A stretch of 64,000 nt of DNA from JABFSM01 sp963762545. Its GTDB lineage: Bacteria > Gemmatimonadota > Gemmatimonadetes > Gemmatimonadales > GWC2-71-9. The position numbers and the translations under genes were made by a program. Each line of letters opens with the position of its first letter. Position 1 is the first letter of the stretch. Shown here in pieces: positions 34,460 through 42,695 of the stretch. The stretch lies in assembly GCA_963762545.1 (NCBI GenBank), contig CAVXLC010000003.1:496001-560000 (forward strand), in the 5' to 3' direction. Under the pieces are notes generated by a model. That model was not told where the DNA came from. It was given only the letters and a program-made list of their open reading frames with translations, and did no database searches.

Positions 34460-35716
34460 TCAGAAGGCGAGTCCCCACCGCACTTGCAGGATGTTGAACT
34501 TGTCGCCGGCCACCAGCGGGGCGGTGCCCTGATCGGGCTTCGCGTTCGCGTCGGTGATCACCCGGACGAAATTCGCCTGGAACTTGAAGTTGGAATTGAA
34601 GTACCAGGTCGCACCCAGGGTGTAGTTGGTTCCTTTCCCGCCGAGGATCGCCACGCCGGTGGCGTCGTCGTTCAGGCTCATCCGGCTGAAGCGGGCGGCA
34701 AGCTCGACCGCGCCGTGGCTGGACCGCGGAATGATCCGGTCGAACTCGCCCTCTTGCGCGAGATAGGGCCGGGACTCGCCGGTCAGGAACACGCTGGCAA
34801 ACACATAGCCCCCGTCGAACTTGGCGGACTTGAGGTCGTCGAGCCGGTGTACTACGGCCATGGTGTATTCCGCCTGAATCGACACGGAGCCGGCGACGGC
34901 CGCCATTTCCGCATTGTACAGGGAGGTGTGATCCACGTTCTTGATCTTACCGGTGCTCAGGAACCGCGCTCGGTTGACCATCGTTTCGGGACGGGCCCGG
35001 AACCGCTGCTGATTCGCGTCCGCGGCCGCTCCGGCATCGGGATTCCGCTTGGACGCCGCGATCCCGAAGTGCAGGAGACGGCGGTCGCCCAGGATCGGCG
35101 CCACGGTGAACCGCCCGGTAAACCCGGTCGCTTCATCCTGCCCGGTCGCGTCGACGTCCGGCGGCCCCTGGCCGAAGGCGCCGGCCGACACCTGCCACCG
35201 ATTGCCCCACCGGCTGTAGCCCACGCCGATATGACGATCGGGCGACAGGTTGTCGATCCAGGAACGCTCCATGAAGGTGATGTACTTCGAGGAGGTCAGG
35301 GTTTCCAGGCTGAACGGCTCCTTGAAGTTGCCGATCCGGATCAGGCTGTTCTTGAACCCCTGATAGCCCACCCAGAGATCCTTCATCTCGACCGCGTCGC
35401 CCGCGAAGTCGATGTCGATCTCCCCGAGCCAGGTCCGGAACATCGTGGTCTTGACGCCCAGCCGGGCCCGGCGCACGTGGGTTCCGTCCGCGAGGTCATT
35501 CTTGCTGCCCCAGTACTTGGCGCCGTCGAGCTGGATCCGGCCGTCGAGCCAGTACTTGAAGGAGCTGTCGGTGCTCTGAAAGACCAGGTAGCCGCCGTCG
35601 AACACGCCGGGAAGGCTGACCGGAGCGGGCCTGGCCTGCCCGGCCAGACGGCCGGCCGGGAAGAGGAGCGCGAGCGCTCCGAGCATTGTGAGGCTTCTGG
35701 TGAGGCGGGACATCAT
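34460..35716 (-). CDS. Phosphate-selective-type porin (OprO/OprP family)
   Basis: The 418-residue protein has a signal peptide ('TMLGALALLFPAGRLAGQA') and a beta-barrel pattern ending in an aromatic residue ('LQVRWGLAF'). Family signatures include 'HVRRARLGVKTTMFRTW', 'IGNFKEPFSLETLTSSKYIT' and 'FMERSWIDNLSP', all close to OprO/OprP. Pseudomonas relatives pass phosphate or pyrophosphate; others in the family are of unknown selectivity. ATG 35716 is preferred because it forms an ATGA overlap with the upstream stop and follows AAGGAGT. Confidence 0.85.
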   Translation of the reverse strand: MMSRLTRSLTMLGALALLFPAGRLAGQARPAPVSLPGVFDGGYLVFQSTDSSFKYWLDGRIQLDGAKYWGSKNDLADGTHVRRARLGVKTTMFRTWLGEIDIDFAGDAVEMKDLWVGYQGFKNSLIRIGNFKEPFSLETLTSSKYITFMERSWIDNLSPDRHIGVGYSRWGNRWQVSAGAFGQGPPDVDATGQDEATGFTGRFTVAPILGDRRLLHFGIAASKRNPDAGAAADANQQRFRARPETMVNRARFLSTGKIKNVDHTSLYNAEMAAVAGSVSIQAEYTMAVVHRLDDLKSAKFDGGYVFASVFLTGESRPYLAQEGEFDRIIPRSSHGAVELAARFSRMSLNDDATGVAILGGKGTNYTLGATWYFNSNFKFQANFVRVITDANAKPDQGTAPLVAGDKFNILQVRWGLAF

Positions 35717-36345
35717 GCCACTCCTTGTGAAGTGAGCGGAGAACAGCTGGGTAGACCGAGTATCCGCCGGAGGCCCTTCGGGTAGTTCGTATTGGACCGG
35801 GTGTCGAGGCCGAGATGCCGCACCGCCGCGATCACCCGATCCGGGTCGACATCCTCGAACGAGAGGCTTTCCCAGCGTTGCTCGCGCAGGCGGAGCACCA
35901 CGACTTCGCCCTTGCACTCCTGCACCGTGAGCCGGCTGCGCAGCTTGATGAGCGGGACGGCGACCACCCGCTGGTCGCGCGCCACGATCCCGTGCAGCAG
36001 CATCTTCTGATCGCAGGGTGCGCGGACCGCGTCGGGCGGAGTAATGCCGAGCGCCTCGCACACCTGCCCCACGGCCTCCGGGTCGATCGGGAAGGCCTGC
36101 GCGAGGACCGGGTGCCAGCGCTCCAGCCCCGCCGCGTTGATCTCATCGAGATGTTTGATATCGATCTGGCCGTGGCGGATCTTGACGTTGTAGCCAGGTT
36201 CCGGCGACAGCAGGTACGTCTCGTCGCTCACCACCGCTTCTCCGGCCCGGGCGGCCCGGAGCAGGTCTGCCTCGACCGGAAGCGCCCGCGCGAAGATTCG
36301 CCACTCCCATCTGGGTGTCACCACCACGTTGTCGCCTCCGGTCAT
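35713..36345 (-). CDS. Uncharacterised protein, weakly CYTH-like
   Basis: The 210-residue protein starts 'PRWEWRIFARALP' and has 'ETYLLSPEPGYNVKIRHGQI' followed by 'DIKHLDEIN'. Later come 'VPLIKLRSRLTVQECKGE' and a conserved-looking 'NTNYPKGLRRILG'. The alternating E-x-R / K-x-R strands suggest a divergent CYTH-type triphosphate tunnel, but the exact ExExK motif is not present, so the assignment is tentative. It is the first gene of the operon under promoter L and is coupled to the porin by a 4-bp overlap. Confidence 0.75.
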   Translation of the reverse strand: MTGGDNVVVTPRWEWRIFARALPVEADLLRAARAGEAVVSDETYLLSPEPGYNVKIRHGQIDIKHLDEINAAGLERWHPVLAQAFPIDPEAVGQVCEALGITPPDAVRAPCDQKMLLHGIVARDQRVVAVPLIKLRSRLTVQECKGEVVVLRLREQRWESLSFEDVDPDRVIAAVRHLGLDTRSNTNYPKGLRRILGLPSCSPLTSQGVA

Positions 36346-36386
36346 GACGGTCCTCCCCGGTCCGGGCGGTTCTCGACCTGCCGGCG

Positions 36387-36431
36387 AAGAATGCGTCTGG
36401 CTCCATGAAGGGGCCTTGAAGCCGAAGGGAA
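36387..36431 (-). promoter_or_regulatory. PHO-box-like promoter L (CYTH-like/porin operon)
   Basis: TTCCC (36431), TTCAA (36420) and TTCAT (36409) on the minus strand are 11 bp apart. A CATTCTT stretch at 36393-36387 provides the -10. Confidence 0.6.
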
Positions 36432-36457
36432 TGCGTCCTCACCAGCATGAAGATTCC

Positions 36458-36501
36458 TTCAGGGCATCCAGGCCCGAATTTCATCGCGCGCCGTCCACCT
36501 T
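36458..36501 (+). promoter_or_regulatory. PHO-box-like promoter M (V-ATPase operon)
   Basis: TTCAG at 36458 and TTCAT at 36480 are 22 bp apart with a degenerate CAGGC in phase at 36469. CACCTT at 36496-36501 lies 16 bp from the start of the last repeat. It is back to back with promoter L. Confidence 0.58.
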
Positions 36502-36541
36502 GTGAGGAGCGACGGCACCCGGCTGGCGCCTTGGAGGCTTC

Positions 36542-36880
36542 ATGACCCACCCCAGCTCTCTGTCGCGATTGCTGGAGACCGAGACCCGCCTCGAAGCGGC
36601 GCTCTCCGCTGCGCGGGAGCGCGCCGGCGCGCTGCTTCACGACGCGGAGAGCCAGGCCCGCGGACGCGTTGCCGCCCTGGACGCGGAGCTGGCCGAAGCC
36701 GCCGCCCGGGCGGAACGGCAGCATGCCGCCGACTGCGCCCAGCGGCTGGCCGTACTCGCTCGGGAGCACGCGCTCGCGATGGAAGCCCTCCGGGCCATTG
36801 CCCCGGCGCGGATCAGCGAGTTGGTGAGATGGGTCTCCACCCAGGTCCTGGAGCGAGCGTTCGCCGGAGGGGGCTCGTGA
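36542..36880 (+). CDS. ntpF: V/A-type ATPase peripheral-stalk subunit (NtpF/AhaH-like)
   Basis: The 112-residue protein is almost entirely a charged Ala-rich coiled coil ('ARERAGALLHDAESQARG', 'LAEAAARAERQ'), ending 'VSTQVLERAF'. Its position at the head of the ATPase operon and its length match the H/G-type stalk subunit that pairs with subunit E. Its stop overlaps the subunit I start (GTGA). Sequence similarity is low, as is usual for this subunit, so position carries much of the evidence. Confidence 0.78.
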   Translation: MTHPSSLSRLLETETRLEAALSAARERAGALLHDAESQARGRVAALDAELAEAAARAERQHAADCAQRLAVLAREHALAMEALRAIAPARISELVRWVSTQVLERAFAGGGS

Positions 36881-38793
36881 TCATCCCGATGAGCCGGATC
36901 CGGATCCTGGGTCCCCGGGGACGCCTCGATGCCGTTCTCGGCGCGATCCAGGACACCGGCCTGGTCCACCTCGCCGAGCCGAAGCTGGGCGAGCTGCTGC
37001 AGCCGGTGTCGCTGAGCGAGCGGGAATCCCGGCAGGCGCGCTACCTGCGCGCGATGGTGCGGGAGGTGGATGACCTTTCCCTCGGCGCCCGGCCCGGCCC
37101 CGCCGTTTCACCAGAGGCACCGGAGGCCGGTCCGTCGGAGCATCCGGAGTTCGCTCGCTGGGCCCGGACCGCCGGACGCGCCCGGCGCCAGCTCGCCCGC
37201 CTGGACCGCCGCACCGAAGCCCTGGAACGAGAGCGGGCGGAGCTGGCCCGGTTCGAGCAGTTCGTCGCCGCGTTTCGCGGTCGGCTGCCGAGCGGGAACG
37301 CCGGCATGCAGAGCTACCATCTCATGCTGCGCGGCGAGGAAGTCCAGGCGGTCACCCGCCTGCGAGCCGCGCTCTCGGCGGTCCTGGGTGAGGGGTTCGC
37401 GCTCGAGGCCGCCGATCTGCCGAGCGGGGAGCGGGCGGCCCTCCTGCTGGTCCCCAACGCCGAGGCCCCCCGGGTCGAGCAGCTCCTGGCGCGCAGCGGC
37501 ATCCAGGAGATGCCGCTGCCGGCCGGGATCACCGCCGGGTCGCTGGGCGCGACCCTTCCCGCGCTGGTGGCCCGGCGCGAGGGGCTGGATCGCGAGATCG
37601 CCGAGCTGCAGGGCGAGCGGGGCCGACTGCTCTCCGTTGCGGGACCGGAGCTCACCCGGGCGCGCGCCGTCGCGCAAGATCGGTTGCTCGAGCTCGGCGC
37701 GCGGGAACATGCCGGCATCACGCCCCGAAGCTTCGTCGTGGAAGGGTGGGTGCCCGCCGCCGCCGGGGATCGCTTGGCGCGAGCCCTGGCTCGGCAATTC
37801 GGGGCCGAGGTCGTCATGGAGGAAGTCAGCCGGGAGGAATGGCGCGGCGAAGAGGCCCCGGTCGTGCTGACCAACCCGCGCCTCTTCCAGCCGTTCGAGA
37901 CCCTCACCCGCATGCTGCCGCTGCCCCGCTATGGCAGCATCGATCCCACTCCGTTCATGGCGGTGTTCTTCCCGATGTTCTTCGGGTTGATCATGGGCGA
38001 TACCGGCTACGGCATCGTGCTCGCCATCCTGGCCGCCGTGCTCCACCGGCGCAGCCGTCCGGGCGGCACGGTGCGGGCCGTGGCGGAGATCATGGGCCCC
38101 TGCGCCGCGTTCGCGATCGCGTTCGGGATCGGATTTGGCGAGTTCTTCGGAGACCTGGGACGCCGCTGGGCCGGGATGCGCCCGCTGGTGATGGACCGTG
38201 AGAAAGCGCTACTGCCGTTTCTCGGGCTCACGGTGGCCATCGGCTTCGTGCATGTGGCGCTGGGGCTGGTGCTCGGCATCGTCAATGCCGGACGGAGCCA
38301 TCCTCGCCAGGCGGTCGGCCGCGGCGCCGCGCTGGTGATGGTGTGCTTCGTCGCGATCGCGCTGCTGGCCGGCGTGCGGGTGCTGCCCCAAGGGTTCTTC
38401 ACCCCCGCGGTGATCGTCATCCTGCTGGCCTTCCCGGTGCTGGTGATCGCCGAAGGCATCATCGCCCCGATCGAGTTCCTCTCGACCCTGAGCAACATGC
38501 TCTCCTACGCCCGTATCATGGCGCTGGGCACGGCGTCCGTGATGATGGCGGTCGTCGCCAACCGACTGGCCGGCGCCTTCGGCGGCGTGGTGGTGGGAGT
38601 CCTGTTCGGCCTGCTCTTCCACCTCGTCAACTTCGCCCTCGGGATCTTCGCGCCGGCCATCCACGGCTTGCGGCTGCATTACGTCGAGTTCTTCGGGAAA
38701 TTCTACAGCCCCGGAGGGCAGCAATATCATCCGCTCGGCCGCTGGCGGCCGGGCGACACCAAACACCCACTTCCTGCCAAAGGAACGTCATGA
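36877..38793 (+). CDS. ntpI: V/A-type ATPase subunit I (a-subunit)
   Basis: The protein has about 638 residues. A cytoplasmic coiled-coil half comes first (1-330, with 'RARRQLARLDRRTEALERER'). A membrane half of seven to eight helices follows, starting 'PTPFMAVFFPMFFGLIMGD'. The essential region is 'LSNMLSYARIMALGTASVMM', including the Arg that faces the rotor glutamate. It forms the ion half-channels. GTG 36877 is coupled to the previous stop; ATG 36889 is an alternative. Confidence 0.9.
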   Translation: MIIPMSRIRILGPRGRLDAVLGAIQDTGLVHLAEPKLGELLQPVSLSERESRQARYLRAMVREVDDLSLGARPGPAVSPEAPEAGPSEHPEFARWARTAGRARRQLARLDRRTEALERERAELARFEQFVAAFRGRLPSGNAGMQSYHLMLRGEEVQAVTRLRAALSAVLGEGFALEAADLPSGERAALLLVPNAEAPRVEQLLARSGIQEMPLPAGITAGSLGATLPALVARREGLDREIAELQGERGRLLSVAGPELTRARAVAQDRLLELGAREHAGITPRSFVVEGWVPAAAGDRLARALARQFGAEVVMEEVSREEWRGEEAPVVLTNPRLFQPFETLTRMLPLPRYGSIDPTPFMAVFFPMFFGLIMGDTGYGIVLAILAAVLHRRSRPGGTVRAVAEIMGPCAAFAIAFGIGFGEFFGDLGRRWAGMRPLVMDREKALLPFLGLTVAIGFVHVALGLVLGIVNAGRSHPRQAVGRGAALVMVCFVAIALLAGVRVLPQGFFTPAVIVILLAFPVLVIAEGIIAPIEFLSTLSNMLSYARIMALGTASVMMAVVANRLAGAFGGVVVGVLFGLLFHLVNFALGIFAPAIHGLRLHYVEFFGKFYSPGGQQYHPLGRWRPGDTKHPLPAKGTS

Positions 38794-39008
38794 ATCCGAT
38801 CTGGATCGTCCTGGCCGCGGCGGCCGCCATCAGCATTCCCGCCCTGGCAACGGGGTGGGCGCAATCGCGCATCGGCCCCGCGGTGGCCGCGAGTCTCGCG
38901 GAAAAGCCCGAGTTGAGCACCACGGCCATCCTCCTGGTCGCCATTCCCGAAACGATGGCGATACTCGGATTCGTGGTCGCGGTGCTGATCCTGTACCGGG
39001 GCGCCTGA
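38790..39008 (+). CDS. ntpK: V/A-type ATPase proteolipid subunit K (c-ring)
   Basis: The 72-residue protein is a single hairpin of two hydrophobic helices with the ion-carrying Glu54 in 'LLVAIPETMAILG'. The first helix has no Gln or Ser pattern typical of Na+-binding rings, so H+ is more likely than Na+ (inference). Many V-type K subunits are duplicated four-helix proteins; this one is the short form. It overlaps subunit I by 4 bp. Confidence 0.88.
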   Translation: MNPIWIVLAAAAAISIPALATGWAQSRIGPAVAASLAEKPELSTTAILLVAIPETMAILGFVVAVLILYRGA

Positions 39009-39011
39009 TCG

Positions 39012-39590
39012 GTGAGCATTGACGCGCTGCTCGACGTCCTCGAGCGCGAGGCGCAAGCGGAGGCGGCCAGGCTGATCTCCGAGGCGCAGCGGCAAGCCGG
39101 AGAGATCCTGGCGCGGGCCGACGCCGAAGCCGATCGGCGCCGGGCGGACGGGCTCCACCGCCTGGAGCAGGAGGCCCGGCGGGCCGTGGCGCGCCGGACG
39201 GCGGCGACCGCGCGGGGATTTCGCGCGGAGCGCCTTCAGGAGCGGGCCGCGGTGCTGGAGCGGGTCCTGGCCGAGGCGGAACGGGAGCTCCGCACCGCGG
39301 GGGCCGACCGCTACGACGGCCAGCTCGCCGCGATGGTCGCCGCGACACTGCAGTTCCTCGACGGTACGCCCGCCGTGATCCATTGCCGGCCGGAAATCGC
39401 GGCGCGGGTGGAGCAATGCCGCGGGGAGCGCACGGGGCTGACGGTAGTGCCCGGCGCCGATGCCGCCGCCGGCATTCTGGGTGAGGCGGCCGATGGCTCG
39501 GTTGTCGTGGATAACACGCTGCCGGCGCTGCTCCGCCGCCGGGCTCCGGAGCTCGCCGTGGCCGTCGCGGCCCGGCTCGAGGCGACGTGA
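39012..39590 (+). CDS. ntpE: V/A-type ATPase subunit E
   Basis: The 192-residue protein has the E-subunit layout: an N-terminal coiled coil ('LLDVLEREAQAEAARLISEA') and a globular C-terminal domain with 'GILGEAADGSVVVDNTLPAL' and a final helix. It forms the peripheral stalk with the small coiled-coil subunit. It starts with GTG at 39012, 3 bp after ntpK, and overlaps ntpC by 4 bp. Confidence 0.87.
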   Translation: MSIDALLDVLEREAQAEAARLISEAQRQAGEILARADAEADRRRADGLHRLEQEARRAVARRTAATARGFRAERLQERAAVLERVLAEAERELRTAGADRYDGQLAAMVAATLQFLDGTPAVIHCRPEIAARVEQCRGERTGLTVVPGADAAAGILGEAADGSVVVDNTLPALLRRRAPELAVAVAARLEAT

Positions 39591-40606
39591 GCATATCCTG
39601 GGGTGCCGCCAATGCCCGGGCTCGCGGGCTCGCGACCCATCTCCTCGATCGGGAGTCTCTGCTCCAGGCCGCCGCGGCGGGCTCCTGGCCCGCGGCAACC
39701 AGGACGATCGTACAGCGCGGGTACCCGCTCTCCGACGGCGGCGGCGGACTCACGCCGGCCGAATTCGACCGCGCGGCCGGGCAAGTCCTCGCGGACCGGC
39801 TGGCGCTGCTCCGCCCCTGGCTCGGATCGGGGAGCGCGGCGCTGGCGGTGCTGACCGAAGCAGCGGAATACCGGGCGCTCCGACGACTCCTGCGCGGCAC
39901 CGTCCAGGGCGCTTCCCGCAGCGCCCGGCTGCGGGGGGCGGTGCCCACCCCCGGCCTCCCGGCGCGAGCGCTCGACCGGCTCGCGGGGGCCGGCACGCCG
40001 GCGGATCTCGCCGCGGCGCTGACCCGCATCGGACATCCCGCGGGGCCGGTCCTCCAGGCGGCCGCGGGCAGCGCAACGGTTTCGGCGCTCTGGCGGCTCG
40101 AAGGGGCGCTCGCGCGGCTGTTCGCGCGGCGGGCCTCCCGGACGGCGCGGCACGCCGGCCGCGCGGTGCGCCGATTCACGGCATCGCTGATCGATCTCGA
40201 GAACGCCCAGTCCCTCCTGCTCCGCCCGGAGTGGGGCCCGGACGTCGGCCCCGAGGAAGTCTTTCTCCCGGGCGGGCTCGTGCTCGACCGGGCCCGCTTC
40301 GCGACCGCCGCTCGGCTCGCCGCCGAGCGAGTCGGGAGCGCCCTGCAAGAGTGGTTCGGGCCCACGCCGCTCGGGCCGGCCTTCGCCGACGCGGGCGGAC
40401 CCATGGCGTTCGAGGCCCGCGCCCTCGGGGCGCTGGTGGCATGGCAACGCCGCGAAGGCCGGCGGGATCCGCTCGGACCCGGCGTCGTGCTCGAGGTCAT
40501 CGAGCGCATGCGGGCCGAGGCCCACGATGTCCGCCTGATATCGAGCGCGGTAGATCTCGGCGCGCCGCGCGGTGTGGTGGCCGCCGCCCTGGTGACCGAC
40601 GCATGA
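39587..40606 (+). CDS. ntpC: V/A-type ATPase subunit C (d-type, central-stalk connector)
   Basis: The 339-residue, mostly helical protein begins 'SISWGAANARARGLATHLLD' in the manner of subunit C/AC39 proteins, which cap the rotor ring and connect it to the central stalk. Tandem helical-bundle repeats are visible ('NARARGLATHLLDRESLLQA' and 'AQSLLLRPEW'). It starts with GTG and overlaps both neighbours by 4 bp. Identity rests on operon position as well as family pattern. Confidence 0.82.
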   Translation: MSISWGAANARARGLATHLLDRESLLQAAAAGSWPAATRTIVQRGYPLSDGGGGLTPAEFDRAAGQVLADRLALLRPWLGSGSAALAVLTEAAEYRALRRLLRGTVQGASRSARLRGAVPTPGLPARALDRLAGAGTPADLAAALTRIGHPAGPVLQAAAGSATVSALWRLEGALARLFARRASRTARHAGRAVRRFTASLIDLENAQSLLLRPEWGPDVGPEEVFLPGGLVLDRARFATAARLAAERVGSALQEWFGPTPLGPAFADAGGPMAFEARALGALVAWQRREGRRDPLGPGVVLEVIERMRAEAHDVRLISSAVDLGAPRGVVAAALVTDA

Positions 40607-40929
40607 ACGCAACCGTGCGGGTCGTGTGCCGGCCGGGCCTGGCGCCCGGGTTTGGGCTGGCCGGCTTGCCGGCGGATGCCGTGGCTCCCGACGAGGATGT
40701 CGCGACGCTGCTGGCCGGGTTGGCGCGGCACCCGGACATCGGGGTCGTGCTGCTGCAGGACCAGATCTACGACGCGCTTCCCGACGAGCTGCGCCGGCGG
40801 CTGGACCGCTCGTCCCATCCCGTGATCGTGCCGTTTCCCGGCCCCGCCTGGGAAGTACCCATCTCGGCGGAGGAGCGCGTCGTGGAGCTCCTGCGCCGCG
40901 CCATCGGCTACCGGGTCAAGCTCCGATGA
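40603..40929 (+). CDS. ntpG: V/A-type ATPase subunit F
   Basis: The 108-residue protein has the subunit F fold pattern: 'PGFGLAGLPADAV', then 'ATLLAGLARHPDIGVVLLQD' and 'HPVIVPFPGP', ending in the 'ERVVELLRRAIGYRVKL' helix. This small central-stalk subunit regulates rotation. The ATG overlaps the ntpC stop, and its own stop overlaps the ntpA start (ATGA). The name follows the Enterococcus ntp operon, where this subunit is G. Confidence 0.86.
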   Translation: MNATVRVVCRPGLAPGFGLAGLPADAVAPDEDVATLLAGLARHPDIGVVLLQDQIYDALPDELRRRLDRSSHPVIVPFPGPAWEVPISAEERVVELLRRAIGYRVKLR

Positions 40930-42695
40930 CACCGCTTGAAGGCCGGATCATCCGGGCCGCCGGCGCGCTGGTGGAGGCGGCGCCGCTGCGCAGCGTCGGA
41001 CTCTTCGAGATCGTGCGCGTCGGTCCACGCGGGCTGCTGGGTGAAGTCATCCGGCTCGACGGTGATGTCGCCACGATCCAGGTGTTCGAGGATACCGCCG
41101 GGCTCGCCCTGGAGGATCCCGTGGTGGCCACCGGGGCGCCGCTCCTGGCCGAGCTCGGACCGGGGCTTCTGGGATCGGTGCTCGACGGCACCGGCCGGCC
41201 CCTGGAGCAGCTCGCGGCGGCGGAGGGAATCTTCATCGGGGCGGGAACCCAGGCCCCCACGCTGGATCGCACCCGGCGCTGGCGCTTCGAGGCCACCGCG
41301 CACCCGGGCGATCGGCTGGAGCCGGGAGACCTGCTCGGAACGGTGGAAGAGCGACCCGGACTGAGACACTCCATCATGGCGCCGCCCGATTGCCGCGGAG
41401 CCATCGAGTGGATCGAAGCGGGCGACCGCACGGTTGACGAGCCGGTCTGCCGGTTGCACGGCGGCCGGGAGCTTTCGCTGCTCCAGCGGTGGCCGGTGCG
41501 GGTGCCCCGCCCCGTCGCCGAGTGGCTTCCCGTCGACCGGCCGTTCGTGACCGGCCAGCGGGTGTTCGACCTGTTGTTTCCGGTGGCCGAGGGCGGGGCG
41601 GTTGCCGTCCCCGGCGGATTCGGCACCGGAAAGACCGTCATCGAGCAGTCCCTCGCGCGGTTTGCCGAGGCGGACATCGTCGTCTACGTCGGCTGCGGCG
41701 AGCGGGGCAATGAGATGGCCGAGGTCCTCGAAGAGTTCCCGACGCTGACCGACCCGCGAACCGGCCGGTCCCTCATGGACCGGACGATCCTGGTGGTGAA
41801 TACCTCCAACATGCCGGTGGCCGCGCGCGAAGCCTCGGTCTACCTCGGGCTCACGATCGCGGAGTACTACCGCGACATGGGCTATCGGGTCGCGCTGATG
41901 GCCGACTCGCTCTCGCGCTGGGCGGAGGCGCTCCGGGAGATCGGCTCGTTGCTCCGCGAGATGCCGGGCGAAGAAGGGTATCCCACCGCGCTCTCCAACC
42001 GCTTGGGCAAGCTCTGCGAGCGGGCCGGGCGGACCCGCTCGCTGGGGCGGCCCGAGCGCAACGGGGCGGTGACCTTCATCGGCGCTATCTCGCCGCCGGG
42101 TGGCGACTTCTCGGAGCCGGTGACCCAGGCCGCCCTGCGCACGGTCGGCGCGCTGTGGGCGCTGGATGCCGCCCTGGCGCACCAGCGGCAGTTCCCCGCG
42201 GTGGATTGGGAGACGAGCTACAGCCTGCAGGTCGACGAGCTGACGCCGTGGCTCGACCGTGAAGGCGGCGCGGGCTGGGGCACCCTGCGGCACGAGATTC
42301 TCGAGCTGCTGCAGCACGACCGCGAGCTCCGTGAAGTGGCCGGCCTGGTGGGGCCCGATGCCCTGGAAGATCGCGACCGGCTCACCCTCGAATCGGCCCG
42401 CCTGGTGCGCGACCTCCTGATCGGGCAGAGCGCCTACGACCCCAACGACGCCCGCTCGCCGGTCGCCAAGACCCACGCCATCGCCGAGCTGATTCTGCGG
42501 TTTCGCCGGCTCGGGACGGAGGCCCTGGCCGCGGGCCGGGACTTCGGATCGCTGGACCTGGGACGGGCCCGCCGCGCCATCGCCGGGATCCGCGGTCTGG
42601 CCGATGGAGGCGATCCCGCGCGCCGCGCGGCGGCGGCGGATGAGCTGGTCCGCGCCGCCGGAACGCCGGTCGAACCGAGCGTCCAACCCGCATGA
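40926..42695 (+). CDS. ntpA: V/A-type ATPase catalytic subunit A
   Basis: The 589-residue protein is the catalytic subunit. The P-loop is 'GGFGTGKTVIEQSLARF' near residue 235. The non-homologous insert characteristic of A subunits precedes it, and conserved segments include 'VYVGCGERGNEMAEVLEEFP', 'NTSNMPVAAREASVY' and 'MADSLSRWAEALREI'. All ATP-hydrolysis residues appear intact. It works with subunit B in the A3B3 head. Confidence 0.95.
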   Translation: MTPLEGRIIRAAGALVEAAPLRSVGLFEIVRVGPRGLLGEVIRLDGDVATIQVFEDTAGLALEDPVVATGAPLLAELGPGLLGSVLDGTGRPLEQLAAAEGIFIGAGTQAPTLDRTRRWRFEATAHPGDRLEPGDLLGTVEERPGLRHSIMAPPDCRGAIEWIEAGDRTVDEPVCRLHGGRELSLLQRWPVRVPRPVAEWLPVDRPFVTGQRVFDLLFPVAEGGAVAVPGGFGTGKTVIEQSLARFAEADIVVYVGCGERGNEMAEVLEEFPTLTDPRTGRSLMDRTILVVNTSNMPVAAREASVYLGLTIAEYYRDMGYRVALMADSLSRWAEALREIGSLLREMPGEEGYPTALSNRLGKLCERAGRTRSLGRPERNGAVTFIGAISPPGGDFSEPVTQAALRTVGALWALDAALAHQRQFPAVDWETSYSLQVDELTPWLDREGGAGWGTLRHEILELLQHDRELREVAGLVGPDALEDRDRLTLESARLVRDLLIGQSAYDPNDARSPVAKTHAIAELILRFRRLGTEALAAGRDFGSLDLGRARRAIAGIRGLADGGDPARRAAAADELVRAAGTPVEPSVQPA

